Assembly: GCA_018806985.1 (NCBI GenBank)
Contig: JADANN010000279.1
Coordinates: forward strand, 310,001 to 374,000
Source: Angiostrongylus vasorum
Lineage: Eukaryota; Nematoda; Chromadorea; Rhabditida; Metastrongylidae
Direction: 5' to 3'
DNA: 64,000 nt
Part shown: positions 12,706-35,899 of the stretch, in pieces
How positions within the stretch are numbered: position 1 is the first letter of the stretch
How the letters are laid out: every line of letters begins with the position of its first letter
Notes under the pieces: model-generated
What the model was told of the DNA's origin: nothing
The model's input: the letters and a program-made list of their open reading frames with translations, nothing else
The model's database searches: none
Translations under genes and position numbers: made by a program

Positions 12706-13202
12706 TTCACTGAAATGATCATTAGGGACCTAAGGGGAATAACTACCCACTTTCTGTGTAAGAATCACTGTGTAGTGGCTTTGCGAACGTGTAAATGTCA
12801 AAAGACTTTCGCCTGTAGCTTAAACAATATCCTACTTTTTGCAAAGTAAGAATACCTAGGGGGTTTCTCTGCCTTGGATTAAGCTAGTGGTTTTACTAGT
12901 AATGTCGGTTTGACTTGAAAAGGGTCGTCATATTTCCTGTATTCTTATTTTTTGTTTTTTTCGCCAGACATGGTCATCGTCCATTTCTTTCGAGAAGAAA
13001 GATAAAAAAAACTCTACGCAGTTGCTATAAGGTACGTCATATCACATCTCTTAACGGAAAACAGGCCACTAAACTACCTCGCGCCAGCCTGTTATTCCAC
13101 TCGGTACTGGTGACAAACAATGTCCTGGCAGCCAAAGTTCAGTTTGTTCGTAGGATCTCTACTACATGCTCTTCACAGATCCTATAGCACATAGAGAAAG
13201 AA

Positions 13203-13464
13203 GTTGATCAATCCCTAAGCGGTGTGCCATGCATTCGAATTCACTAAGCATCGTTAGAGGTGATGTAAAGCATAGCCGGCTTATACAGTGACTGCGGTGG
13301 CCTACTGATTTAGCAAGTCAGTGCTACCATCTTCCTAGCAAAGTTTGTTACCAGTTTGCTGACCGTAGAGAGATGGAGGGCTTGGTGAGCCTAGAGCGCG
13401 GTAGCGAACTAATGACTAAGTGGGTATTGTGGTGCACCTCTAACTGCTACGCTGCAATCGTCCC
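13203..13464 (-). mobile_element. SINE A copy, strongly diverged
   Basis: The block gttgatcaatccctaagcgg and ttcactaagcatcgttagag identifies the family. The head region is decayed. Confidence 0.6.
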
Positions 13465-13954
13465 TGTAGCACATCGATACTTCGGTTAAATTTCAATTCC
13501 AGTCGTTATGAAGGATATCAGTTAGAACTCTTCAGCTTGAACAATATTTAACGAAAGGTAATGTTATGGAATGACTGCCAGGAGGGCCATTTTCAACTTC
13601 CCCTTGCTCTGAATTTTATTGACAATAGCGTCAACATGAATGTCCTCACCTTCTTCATCAGTGAGGATGGCCTGACAAGACTGACAAACTATCGCGATTA
13701 TTCCTCTGCCATCCAAGAGCGCTTTTAGTTACTATAGATTAAAAGTTAACTTAATGTAATCTAAGAGTTGGTAGTTCTTCAACCGTTCAGGGAAGCTGCA
13801 TTTTTTCTTTTTCATGGCTTGGTGTTTCTCTTCGTACATTTTACTTCTTGCCCTACACCCTCCATTTATTTCTTTTTCTTCCTTTTCCACCAAGGATTTT
13901 ATTGCAGATGCATTTCAGTTGTAGATGAATTAACGATATAACAATATGTGTGCC

Positions 13955-14078
13955 TTATATATGCATGTATACACATATCTACATGTGTACATATATCTAC
14001 ATATATGTATACACATGTATACATGTATGTAGATATATATATATATATATATGTATATGTATATGTGTATGTATGTGT
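13955..14078. repeat. TATG/TACA-rich repeat
   Basis: Alternating purine-pyrimidine sequence with many tatacacatatctacatg-like units and a TA core at about 14034-14052. It ends at the 5' junction of the RTE fragment. Confidence 0.85.
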
Positions 14079-14083
14079 AGTGA

Positions 14084-14625
14084 ACCTAGGTGGAGTTGAA
14101 CAGGAGAAAGCGAGCACCTTTCGTAGCTTTTAAGAGCCTCGAGGATGTAGTGAAGAGAACAAACGACGCTCTACTCCATGACCACCTCTTCGACTCCATT
14201 CTCGATTCTTCCTGCCTTTACGTATGCTTTGGAAACTTGGTCGCTACGGAAGCAATGTGGAGGACGACTTTACGTTATTGAACGTGTAGTGGAAAGGACG
14301 ATGTTAGAAGTATCTCGCATAACGCAATTTAGGGAAGGGATCCGAAGCTCCGATTTAGGTCGACGATCGGAAATCGAAAATTAAGATGGGCCACACGTGA
14401 AGTGTGTGAACGACAACCGATGGACAAGAGCCGTTAGTGACTGGATTTCTCCTAATGTAAAACGTATTGTAAGAAAGCCACCAACCCAATAGTCAGTTTT
14501 TCACGAAGGCTCTAGAATAAAGATATGATGGTCAACCACTCTACAGGAAACAGGACTCATCGGGTTACTCTTCCACCTAGCAGGGAAAAAATGGGCGACA
14601 TCAACTAGACGACAAGTGACACAGG

Positions 14626-14627
<2 letters not shown>
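14084..14627 (+). mobile_element. RTE-like LINE 3' end
   Basis: The block starts LNRRKRAPFVAFKSLEDVVK and continues through LPAFTYALETWSLRKQC, ERVVERTMLEVSR and GIRSSDLGRRSEI, the usual C-terminal region of RTE ORF2. It carries frame changes and ends within the sequence GACACAGGCGATA, which runs straight into a long TA tract. It is severely 5' truncated, as is typical of target-primed reverse transcription, and its 5' junction abuts a TATG/TACA-rich repeat. Confidence 0.75.

Positions 14628-14679
<52 letters not shown>
14628..14679. repeat. TA dinucleotide tract
   Basis: About 52 bp of uninterrupted TA directly after the RTE 3' end (ggcgata), consistent with an expanded LINE tail. Confidence 0.95.
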
Positions 14680-14683
<4 letters not shown>

Positions 14684-15694
14684 AAACCACTTTGCGTGGG
14701 AATACTAGGAATTCTATGCACGGATTTCCTCCAGCGTTTTTAGCTCATATCGCCATTGTATTGATACGTTGTGCCTTCCTGCATTTATTATTATTGTCAT
14801 TATCATGTTATTTGATTTGTTATATTACCATTACTACTTATTATTATAACTACTCCTCATCGTGGCTATGTCGTACTAGTGTGTGTCAGCTGTAATGGAA
14901 CAGCGTGGATTCATGACATAGCAGTGTCTCTCAACTTGAGAAGTAGTTCGATACTTCCATCCGGATCCGCAGATAACAGTAAAACTCCATTAGGAATCGT
15001 TTCCATTCTGGCAACAACGGAGTCAGCGGCTAGTAAGTGGTAACGTCCAGCAAAAGCTGTAAGCGTGAGTTTCGAGGTTCCGAGGAAAAGAAATTTCGCT
15101 CATTTACCAACTTACCAATTAAACGTACATTTTGCTGAAGACCGCACGATTCTTTAGGATTCGTGATGGAGAACTGTCTATATGTTGCTAGTATTCATGC
15201 GTGAATTTCCTGTCGTTCTATCCGATGTTCAGCATAATAGTTTGTTGGCGGCTGAAATAATTCAGTACTACTGGAACATGTATGTTTAAAAAAGACCTAT
15301 CATCTCTAGCTGCACCTGACGTAGTTGTACAATGTCAGTTCCATAGATGTTTTCACCAAACTTATCTGACACGTGTCCAGAATTAACAGATCTCACTTGT
15401 TGTCTTTTCGTTCGGCACTACACCATTGTTGCAATGTTCTCATGATGTCTAATTCATTGTCTAAATGCTTTCGTGATGTCCACTTCTCTACGGCTGTCTT
15501 GCTTCATGTCACAATTTCACAGATTTTTTCTTTTCAAGGTCCACTCTAGAAATTTGTTTGTTTCTACTGGAAATTATTTCTTTAATTGTTCCGATATAGC
15601 TGAGTAAGATATTCTAACGTGGTAAGTTTCCGTCTAGTCGTATCACTTTACAAAAAATAACTTCCAATCTACTTTATAAGGTGTGAAACTTTAA

Positions 15695-16085
15695 CCAATG
15701 GCGTATATCACATGGTAGTGATGTCGATCATCACAAGCACCGCACTGCTTCAATCTTACACCAGGCTTACCATGCCTCTCATCCCTCCGTGGTCGAGAAA
15801 TTGGTACCTGACTAGTAAGGAACAAGTCACCTTCTGCATTTCATTTGAGAACACTCCAGCCCGACTATCTTAGGATTCCAGGGACAACAGACTCTACTAG
15901 CATTCTACGACATTCATGATGAAATGAAAATCCTCCAGCATCAGCCAAAGCCACGCATGGAACTTGAAAGACCTTCATGGATAACAGATGCAAGGAAACC
16001 AATCGAATGCGAGAAGTGCTAGGATCCGCAAAGTAGACATGAAGACGGGTCGTATAAACTAAAATAAAAGAAAAATAAAAAAATA
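15695..16085 (+). mobile_element. SINE B copy
   Basis: It contains tggtagtgatgtcgatcatc, agcattctacgacattcatg, then gcgagaagtgctaggatccg and an AAATAAA-rich tail. Confidence 0.65.
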
Positions 16086-16119
16086 AAGCTCTAACCTATG
16101 TGATGATATTTAATTCTTT

Positions 16120-16455
16120 ATTTTATTTGATCCATCTTCACGTCTACTGTGTGGATCCCAGCACCTCTCACATTCGATTCGTTTCCTCGCATCCGTTGGC
16201 CGCGAAGATCTTCAAACTTTACGTGTGGCTTCGATTACTGCTTGAGGATTTCCATTTCACCTTAAATGTTGTAGAATGCTGGTGGAGTCGGTTTTTTCCT
16301 GGAACGACAGGAAATGACTTCTTCACTGACAAGTCCGGTACCAATTTCCCGACTCCGGAGAGATGAGAGGCTTGGTTGGCCCAGGGCGGAGTCGAACTAT
16401 CACCATGCTCCTGATGACGGACATCACTACCACTGTGCTATGCAACCTCTATGTA
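16120..16455 (-). mobile_element. SINE B copy
   Basis: The 3' motif complement (gtgtggatcccagcacctct) is at the low end and the head (actaccactgtgctatgcaa) at the high end. A box B match (AGTTCGACTCC) is visible on the element strand. It is tail to tail with the preceding copy. Confidence 0.7.
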
Positions 16456-16485
16456 GTGATATAACTTGTCACAATCCTCCTGCGC

Positions 16486-16728
16486 GGAACAAGTGTAGCG
16501 CAATGGTTATGAGTGCCCTGCAATGTACACGTAGTCACTAGTTCGATAACGCGCTCCAGGTTCAGCAAACATTCCGTCTTCCAGGGTCGGCGAATTGGTA
16601 GCAGGCTTGTTTGAGAGATTAGCAAAGCTGATGTAATCATCGGTAGGCCTCCGCAAGTCGTTGTATAGGGCAGATAAGTTGAATACATGCACATCCTATA
16701 AGGATTAATCACCGCCGGGCGCTTTACC
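16486..16728 (+). mobile_element. SINE A copy, diverged
   Basis: It starts gaacaagtgtagcgcaatgg, contains gcgaattggtagcaggcttg and catcggtaggcctccgcaag and ends near aatcaccgccgggcgcttta. Confidence 0.6.
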
Positions 16729-17037
16729 CTGTTTACACCATGGTGTTCGTCTAGCAAACACAAACTGTTATACATGCAAACCTTTCTTTAGGTGTCAAGA
16801 TAAGCTGTTAAATCTTTAGGAATATACGCTCTACAAAAAGATGGATCAAAAATGGAGAAATAATTCTGTGGCGCTAATTTATTTATTATTCTCAACTCTT
16901 TCTTAAACAAAGAACTCATAGATTATGTGTTCTTCAAGGCGAAGCTGAATTACTTAAATTGCTATCTTACAGTCGAACGCTTTGAAATCTTATGGACGTA
17001 TGCGTGCTTTTGCTTATTCAGCCATTAAAAAAAATAA

Positions 17038-17312
17038 TAAGGATAAAGCTGTCGGTGTTGATCAATCCCTAAGAGATGCGCCATGCATTCTACTTCATCA
17101 AGCATCGTTGGAGATGACTGAATGCATATCTGGCCTTTACAATGACTTGCGGTGGCCTGCCGATGTATCGAGCCAGTGCTGCTATCCTCCCAGACAAGTC
17201 TAGTACCAATTTACAGACCTCGGAAGGATGGAGGGCTTGGTGGGCCATGGACGCGGGGGATCGATTCTACGTGTGCGTTGCAGGGCGCCTCCAACCACTG
17301 CGCCACACGTGT

Positions 17313-17315
<3 letters not shown>
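17038..17315 (-). mobile_element. SINE A copy, head abuts a TA tract
   Basis: The low end is aaggataaagctgtcggtgt; the high end is the complement of the head (ccactgcgccacacgtgtcc). A TA repeat of about 50 bp follows directly. Confidence 0.75.

Positions 17316-17366
<51 letters not shown>
17316..17366. repeat. TA dinucleotide tract
   Basis: About 51 bp of TA beginning at the head of the SINE A copy 17038-17315. Confidence 0.95.
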
Positions 17367-17369
<3 letters not shown>

Positions 17370-17574
17370 CTCCCCTGTTCATAGTCCAGCTACACGTGCC
17401 CTGGTTAACTATTATGAGGTTCGAAAGTACGGAAATTTTCGTGTGAGAATTTAGATTTTCAGAAACATTTTTTTAGAAAATTATGAATACTTTAGATGGA
17501 AACGGTGCCATTGTATCAGTGGGAATTATGATAATTAGAATTAAACATTATGATGTGTTAACTTTCATTTGCTG

Positions 17575-17780
17575 TCTGTTCTTTTTTTCATGACAATGTA
17601 TCATTTGAAGTGCAACCACAAGGACGAAACTCGACACCTCAGCTAGGTTTTGAACACACGATTACCACTTCCGGTGGCTCAAGTGCTGTCCACCGCACCA
17701 AGCGACGCCCCTTACTTTGCCTTTCTCTCAGCAATGTTTTTACTCTATCGATGCTATCAGCGGTCACCTCTATGAGTGGT
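17575..17780. repeat. C-type element fragment
   Basis: The arm catgacaatgtatcatttga followed by gtgcaaccacaaggacga and a core with gaacacacgattaccacttc match the 22.7-23.3 kb copies. The right arm was not seen. Confidence 0.4.
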
Positions 17781-17789
17781 ACTTAATGT

Positions 17790-19450
17790 AGGTAGTGGAA
17801 CAATCGATACTGGTAGTGATATAGTTGGACGTTTATGATTATTTCTGTGGATTATTTAGATATTATCAGAGTTATCGTAGAAAGACTTGTTCTCTGGAAA
17901 ACCACAGTACATAATTTGAGCCATCGTTAGAGCTGTCACATGTGCGTTATCAGTCAATGTTGATAGACTAGAAGGATTATTGTGTTCCACTACGTGTATG
18001 CGTTTCAATGAGGATCTCATTTTCTTTGGCGTATCACAACTTTCAAACGCACTTGTCGTCTTCATCCTATTTCTGACGCATCGTTTTGTCCTAACAAAAT
18101 GCTTGTTTCACACCGATCAATGGATAAACGTCCGTTAAGCAGATATTTTGTAGACTGCAATTGCTTTTCATAAGTAACTGTTGTTTTTAAAACAACGTCT
18201 GCCTCTTGTTTTGCCTCACAAACGCTGTTTCTTCATATTTCACAATGGTGTCTTATTTCTTTTAAAGAGTCAGCTTAGCGTCGTTTTTTGTGTGGTATTT
18301 CTCATAGTTAAACATTGTAATACAAAATTTTTATCAATCGAAATTCATTGCTAGTATCCAACCTACTAATTCTATGGGGCTGCAGTAATGAGTAACTAAC
18401 TACGTCACCTACTTGTGCAGAGGTTCTTTCGCGAAGGTGTTTCTAGGAAAACCACTTAGACCATTTCTATTATCTGCGGAGAAGACCATTTTGGCGACAA
18501 GAACAGCCTGAAAACTGTTTTCGTCTTTTAAGAAGCTATGACAGATGTTTGACAGAATTTATTTCCTTCTTCATCTAGTAGTTTTTACAATGAACGTCAC
18601 TTGTAAGCTCGTCTTTAACACATTTGACATATTTGCGATTGTGCTGGTTTTTCACTATTTCCTATTAATTTCTTCATCAGTAGAGATTTAGGAGTGAAGG
18701 ACTTGACTCTGTCTATTTAAGATCAAATGTATACTACATATATATTTATATTTATATATAAACCTATAATATTGGAATACTGGTTTCAAGGAAAAAAGTG
18801 GAAAAATCCGTTTAGGGTGATCTAGAAAGCATGATATTCAGTTTGACAGAATAAGAAGATCTTTTAACTATTTGCTAAAGACTTGAACATTTTAATTTCA
18901 AATAGTATAATGTAATGTAACTTGGATAAGTTGTCGTAGTATTAACAACGAGTAGTATTTTTACACCCTATGAATCACATTCACGTGGTCGCGAACGTAT
19001 TAGGGCAGCCTCTGAACGGCAGTGGAACGTCACGGCAGGAATACAACTACCTCCAGGCATCGGAAAAAAAAAAAGTTGAAAAATTTACTAGCTTCCACAT
19101 GATTTTACTCACAGCTGGAAATTTTGTTGATTTATTAAATGGTTATGGTTCGTTGGTTACTATTCCCTTACCTTTCGATATCGACTATTTTTCTCCGTGA
19201 CTCTGACGGGTAGTGAAAAATGGTGTTGGATAGGCAACGACCAGTAATCAGACTCATGCGGTAAGCAAAATTCTGTCTTTGGAAAAAAACGCTCTCTGCT
19301 CGGTATTTATTCGAAATTTTTTGGAAACGAAGCAATGCCAACTGAGTTGGAGAATCAAGCAAGGTTAAGTTGGACATAAGTATTTATTCTACACAGATAA
19401 ATTCCTAATTTTTTGTAGTCCACAGAGGGGTTTCCTTTTTCATCATTATT
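17790..19450. other. No gene recognised
   Basis: AT-rich spacer with scattered short ORFs and a TATAT-rich patch near 18737-18762. Nothing supports coding. Confidence 0.5.
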
Positions 19451-19461
19451 CTTCTCTCAAG

Positions 19462-19718
19462 CAACGAAGCCGTTGGAAAACTACGGTTTGAACTCATACG
19501 ATGCAATGAATGACACTCTGAAATTGCCTTGTGTCTGCCACGTTTACGTTAAAAAGAAAGCTTCCGAATACGACTTCTTAATACATATGGCAATAGAGAA
19601 GAAAGAGAGCAATAGTGAAGGCCTCTACTGTGAGATTAAGCTCAAGTCCTCAAATGCTGTTGCTAAAAAGAAATTAAACTATCTTTTTTCGCCAGAAATA
19701 TTCTGCCATAGCTTGTAA
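19462..19718 (+). CDS. Unrecognised open exon-like block
   Basis: After a CTTCTCTCAAG acceptor-like site there is an 80-codon open frame to TAA. It includes KPLENYGLNSYDAMNDT and LPCVCHVYVKKKASEYDF, and has Lys/Glu-rich composition unlike the AT-rich noise around it. There is no ATG at its start, so it would be an internal or last exon. No partner exon with matching phase was found and no family was recognised. Confidence 0.22.
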
Positions 19719-20054
19719 ACTGTGTGCTACAACATGTGTTCACAAGAAAATGGAAAAACAGCAGCAAATTGATCACTTGGATTGTGCGATCATATGAGAA
19801 TAATATATTGATGGTGCAATGGTGCAGCGGTAGCGATGCTTTTCGGAGCGCTGATGACAATGCTTCTACCCCAAACTAGGTCAGTTAATGTTTCCCATTC
19901 TTCAAGGACTAGATAACTAGTGCAGGACCAGTATGTGAAGCTCTCCTATTCGCAAAGCCTAGACAAGCTTAAGCATTTCTTTCTCATTATTCTAGGGAGA
20001 TTTGATTACGTAATAATTCAACGATATTCCATAAAGAAAAGCAAGAATCCTCAA

Positions 20055-20190
20055 ACAGGAGCCGGACCTACACGCAAGATCCGAAGAACGTGATGGATGG
20101 ATGATGGATGAGTGGAAAAGAATCGAATGTAGAAAGTACTGGGATTCACACATTTAGATGTGTGACGTTGGATCATGTAAAACTGAAAAA
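20055..20190 (+). repeat. SINE B 3' fragment
   Basis: Only the 3' part is present: gaatgtagaaagtactggga and ttcacacatttagatgtgtg. It sits just upstream of a SINE A copy. Confidence 0.5.
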
Positions 20191-20221
20191 TAAACACACT
20201 TATTGATGATATCATTATAAA

Positions 20222-20477
20222 AGGGCGCGTGTAGCGCAGTGGTGGGGGGCTCCCTATAATACACATGGGATCGATCTTCTTGCCCAAGGCTGGGTTGGCA
20301 AATTGGTACCAAACTTGTCTGGGAGGACAGCAGCATTGGCTCGATACATCGGAAGGTCACCGCGACTCATTGTATATGCATTCAACCACATCCAAACGAT
20401 GCTTAATAAAGTGGAATGCATGGCGCATCCCTCAGGGATTGGTCAACGCCGAGAGCTCTATTTTTTATCCTTTATCA
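20222..20477 (+). mobile_element. SINE A copy
   Basis: It starts gggcgcgtgtagcgcagtgg and ends cgccgagagctctatttttt, then atcctttatc, the family tail. Confidence 0.75.
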
Positions 20478-21265
20478 TTGTAGACCTATTAAATTACTAA
20501 ACGCGTTTTTTGACTGTTTAAAGCGATTAAAGACACATGCGTGTTTTTTGCACTATTCTGCTAAGAAATCGATTAGATGACATCGTTTATGTCTATATAT
20601 GGTGATGTTTCACTTATCGATCATATTGAGTTTACCACTTCTTGATGGTCGACAGTCAATCGATTTTCGTCGGCCGCAGGTGATTAGTGTAGTTGGGAAT
20701 GGAGGCCGCTCTCTGTCATAGTACTTTTTTCGCTTTATAAGACACTTCTATTTGTTGTTTTTTGTATCTTATATATGACCAAAAAACTCATAAGATTTGT
20801 TTAATCACAAGAAGAAAAAACATCTTTCGTTCGATCATATCAGAACTGCCATCCTCATTATGACGACCCTTCAATATTTCAACGACTAACCGAATTCTCA
20901 TTAAGTGGGTCTTATGCGGAATGATTCTGAAAGACAGAGCAGTTGTGGAATACTGTAGAATGTGCTTGATTGTTTCATTACTAGTTATTATTGAGTGGCC
21001 AAATAATCATCAGTAGAAGCATCGTTTTTTTCTCCTTCTAATTCGGGTGCGGTCATTCTCACCACCTGATTGCACTCCCTTCGTTATGAGCTACTATACC
21101 CTTCTTATCAAGAGTGAGAGCTTTTTTTTTGAAGGCTCTAATCATGGAGAATTTCTAACTGCTATGTGTGTTCTATGGTTTTTCTGATTCCATTCGGAAC
21201 CAGTCAGATATGGTGGACGTTTTCCGTCCAGCCTTTTTACTCTATGTTTTACTTTTTTATTTTCT

Positions 21266-21520
21266 ACCTACTACAATTTTTTTACGGCAGGGTATTAATC
21301 GAAATACAACCACAACGTTGCTGAGATATTTGCAAAACTCCGGACCGCAGGTGTCTGCAGTGGGAAACGAACGCGCTATTACCCTTTCCGGTTGCTAACG
21401 CGTTCACCACCACACCATGCGGATCCTTCGTTTCGCCTGTCTCTCACCTGTTTCTGCCATATCTCAGCAACATTGTGGTTGTATTTCTTTTACTCTTTTT
21501 TCCGATTTTCAGCCCAAAAT
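21266..21520. mobile_element. C-type inverted-repeat element with tRNA-like core
   Basis: The left arm at 21301-21329 (gaaatacaaccacaacgttg, then ctgagatat) matches the inverse of 21459-21487 almost perfectly. The core on the minus strand has gcatggtgtggtggtgaacg and a GCGTTCGTTTCCC box B-like stretch. Confidence 0.6.
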
Positions 21521-21844
21521 GCCAATGTTGCAGTTAGTATTCTTAGCCGGTGAAAAGCCTATCTTTCCAGCTACTCGGCCAGTAGAAAATCGGCATAAAA
21601 AGTGAAAAAAAATAGGGCGTTTGGAGAACTTTCGATAGAACAGTTTTTTTTGTTTCTTTTTCTTCCTTAACCTACTTATTTTTTGCTTGTTCATTCTTAT
21701 CAGCATGCGATAAATACGTAACAAATGTCGTTAACACATTGGCGCCAAATGAATCATATATAACTCATGCGGCACTACAACTAATGCTGACTTTCAGGCA
21801 GGCATTGAACCAAAGTATCAAGATGTTTACTTTTTTTATTTACT

Positions 21845-22130
21845 TCCTACTGCAATTTTCACGGCACGGTATTGTGCGAAATCAACCACAATGATGCTGA
21901 GATATTCGCAAAACTTGGAACCCGGGCCAGATCGAACCACGATTTCCTTTCCTGGGGCTGCGTATTACACATTTCGCTACGATGGCCCTTGCTTGGCGTT
22001 TCTTTCAACTAGTTTTCTATCTAACAATGCCACCGTCAATCACCCTTCAACGGGATTGATCTGGAGAGCCCACACCAGCATCGTTGTAGTTGATTTCGCA
22101 TAATACTCTGCCGTGAAAATTGTCGTAGGC
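21845..22130. mobile_element. C-type inverted-repeat element, best preserved arms
   Basis: Arms 21853-21899 and 22076-22122 are 47-bp inverted repeats with five mismatches by eye (outer part caattttcacggca). The minus-strand core has a tRNA-like box B (TGGTTCGATCTGG). There is no transposase. Confidence 0.7.
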
Positions 22131-22199
22131 AGCAGACGAAAAAGTAAACATTGTGATTTCGACTGCGGCCTCAGCTTGACTGTGTTGACTGCCGATGTG

Positions 22200-22400
22200 A
22201 GCTCCCCAGATCAATCCCGTTGACGGGTGATTGCTGATGACATTGGCAGATAGAAAACTAGCTGAGAAAAACGCAGAGCAAGGGCTTCCGTGGTGCAGTG
22301 TGTAATACGCGAGCCCCCCGAAAGGGAAATCGTTGTACGATCTGGTCTGGCGTACAAGTTTTGCGCATATCTCAGCATCGTTGTGGTTAAAATATCAAAG
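22200..22400 (+). repeat. C-type element, one arm
   Basis: On the plus strand the core reads aagggcttccgtggtgcagt and ttgtacgatctggtctggcg, ending with the arm atatctcagcatcgttgtgg. It lies in opposite orientation to the adjacent 21.85-kb copy. Confidence 0.55.
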
Positions 22401-22744
22401 TTCAAAGCGAACTTTACTAATTTAACTAAGATCTAAAGGAATTTATAGATCTTGCCCAATATATGGAAGTTTTCCTTTCCGACAAAAAATGAAATTTTGG
22501 TTTTCTAGAGCTCACCAAATGTTGTTTTCGCCTCTTTATGCTTCCATTTTGATTGTTAAAACAGTTCAATAGGCGCAATTTTGTTCGACGAGGCAAAATG
22601 GTGTCATCCAATGCAGCGCTTGGATGTCTCGCCTCCGCGCTTGTGTAGGTTTTAAGAATTTAGGGTGCTTTCTCGGTTTTTCTCAAGGATTTTGATTCGA
22701 ATAGAATTTAAAAGTGAATGAACAATTTGTAAAAACTATACTCC

Positions 22745-22990
22745 TATTACTACAGCGATGCAGAGATTTGAACAAAAATTTGGACCTCAGCTGGACTTCG
22801 AACTTGTGGTTACCTTTAGCATGAGCTCACGTGCTATTCACAGCACCAACCGAGGCGCTTGCTTTGCCTTTCTGCCGGCTAGTTTTCCCCTAACGCTGCT
22901 ATCAGCAGGAACCGACGACGGGAATGGTCTGGAGAGTACAAACCGGCATTGAGCCAGTTAAGGTGAAGCTGCTGTTGAAATCACAATGTT
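22745..22990. repeat. C-type element, second subfamily
   Basis: It carries actacagcgatgcagagatt, a core with gacttcgaacttgtggttac and a trailing part ending in gaaatcacaatgttttaact. Arms are weak. Confidence 0.45.
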
Positions 22991-23021
22991 TTAACTTTTA
23001 TCTGCTCTTTATTATTTTTTT

Positions 23022-23235
23022 CATGACAGAATACGAGGTGAAGTGGAACCACAAGGATGGTGAGGTATAAGCAGAACTCAGAACCTTAGTTGGTCCTCGA
23101 GCCCGCGATCACCCTTGCACCCGTCTCACGTCGTATCCACCACATTGACCGGTGTGTGCGAGGGCCAACTGAAGTTCCGAGATTTGCTCATATCTCACTA
23201 TCCTTCTGGTTGTACTTTACATCGTACTCTGTCAT
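23022..23235. mobile_element. C-type inverted-repeat element, second subfamily
   Basis: Arms at 23023-23079 (atgacagaatacgaggtgaa and onward) and 23179-23235 form a 57-bp inverted repeat at roughly 80% by eye. The core holds ggtcctcgagcccgcgatca, a tRNA-like segment. Confidence 0.6.
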
Positions 23236-24063
23236 TAAAGCAGAGAATGGGCAGTAAACTAAAATCAAGATTATTATGCTCGTATACTTGTTTGTTTTGC
23301 TTGTTTCTCGTTAAATCGTTTAATTAATGCTTCTTCTGTAGTTCTTTTAACGCTCTTACGAAGACGCTTAATTCGTGCTTGTTGCGCACTGCACAACTAT
23401 TAACTTTCACCGTTTATGACCTTATTGGTTTTTTTCTGAATTAAACAATAATTTTTTGTCAGCTGGAAGACTTCGTGGATTGTAAACATGAATAATTGTA
23501 GAAAGGACTTTGTTCTTTCGTTGTATAGGCATGAGTGATATGTGTATGGTGCTGTTTACTACACGTTACTATCGGCCATCATGTAAACACATTTCTCTCT
23601 GTATTTGGAAATGTTTTACAACTTATGGGCCTCTGTTTCAGTGTTTTTTTTGTACCCACACATCCTTGCGATAACTATCATTTTAGATAGAAATCGGAAT
23701 TAAAATAATAACGGATTAGCACCCAAATTTATGGTTAAGGAACTCGTTTCGAACACGAGTTTCTGTGTCTTTCTAGGTGAAGAGTAGGACTTTTCCAAAC
23801 CAACACCCAAAAAAACATCCGTGTTCTGAAAGTTACCAATTGAGAATAAAGATAATAGGAAACTAGTTCTGTATATTAAAATGAACCACCGGAAATAAAA
23901 TGTGGCCTTTAGGTATCTTACCGGCCACTCCTGCCATTATGACATCATGACACCTATAGGTGCCTCTCTTTGCCAGGGTGTTAAATACCATGTACAACAT
24001 CATACACCTTTTCATAATCATTGGTAAGAACTGGTGAAGAAGCCTTGCCGCTTTTGTAGGAAC

Positions 24064-35063
<11,000 letters not shown>

Positions 35064-35899
35064 TAGACAGTTGTGATAGGAATCCGTTTATAAACGCATT
35101 ATCTTCACTCTGTATGTATTAGACTGGGTAACAAAGACAGTAAGAGGTACACCGAGGACAAGTCTTTTTATTTCAACTAACTTCTTAAAGATTTTCCGAC
35201 ATTGAAAGATGGGAAGCACCATGATTGTTGTGATTCTCATATGCCTTCAAAAGGTCGAACGTCAGTCAACCGACAAAAAGAACAAGGAACATATACTGAT
35301 TGATAAATGGTGCATTGCGACTGTTATCGGTCATTCTACTTTACTCTTGCTAACAAAAAAAGTTTGCCTGATCCACGTAATTCGTGGGATGACAGTGGTT
35401 TACAGAGTGTACCAATGGGGTAATTTAGACCATTTATCATTTCAAGTGATTCATTGTTGAGCAAAAGACCCAAATACATCCTACATCTCGGTAAGAATAG
35501 AGGGAGCAACAATTAGTCGAATGACATAAATGTGAGATCCACTATGAAGATGATTTCGATTCTATCATATTTTGTGTAAATAGTCTCGACTTTACACTGA
35601 ACGTTGAACACCAATAATGACTATTAGTCTACTATTCTACTGGTATCATTATTCTTATAAATAAGTTTGGATAGTGATGTCTTAGAATTCATAACCCACC
35701 GTTTTCTTGGTGAACTGGAACGAGTTTTTTTTTATTATGTTTATTTATTCGCAACAGCTGATGCACCGGAAACTCGTACTAACACGCACTCTACTCAGGC
35801 AACCGCTTTCATAATCACATCGGAACAAGAACAGGTTCGGACAAGATAGGATCTGAACACCTGGAGCACACCTCCCACTCCTCGCAAAGGCACCGCCTC

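Noticed and set aside
13899..14133. Thr/Tyr/Ile/Val-repeat frames on both strands
   Set aside because: They are translations of the TATG/TACA repeat.
17142..17454. Several frames with long Ile-Tyr repeats
   Set aside because: They are translations of a TA dinucleotide tract and the adjoining SINE A copy.
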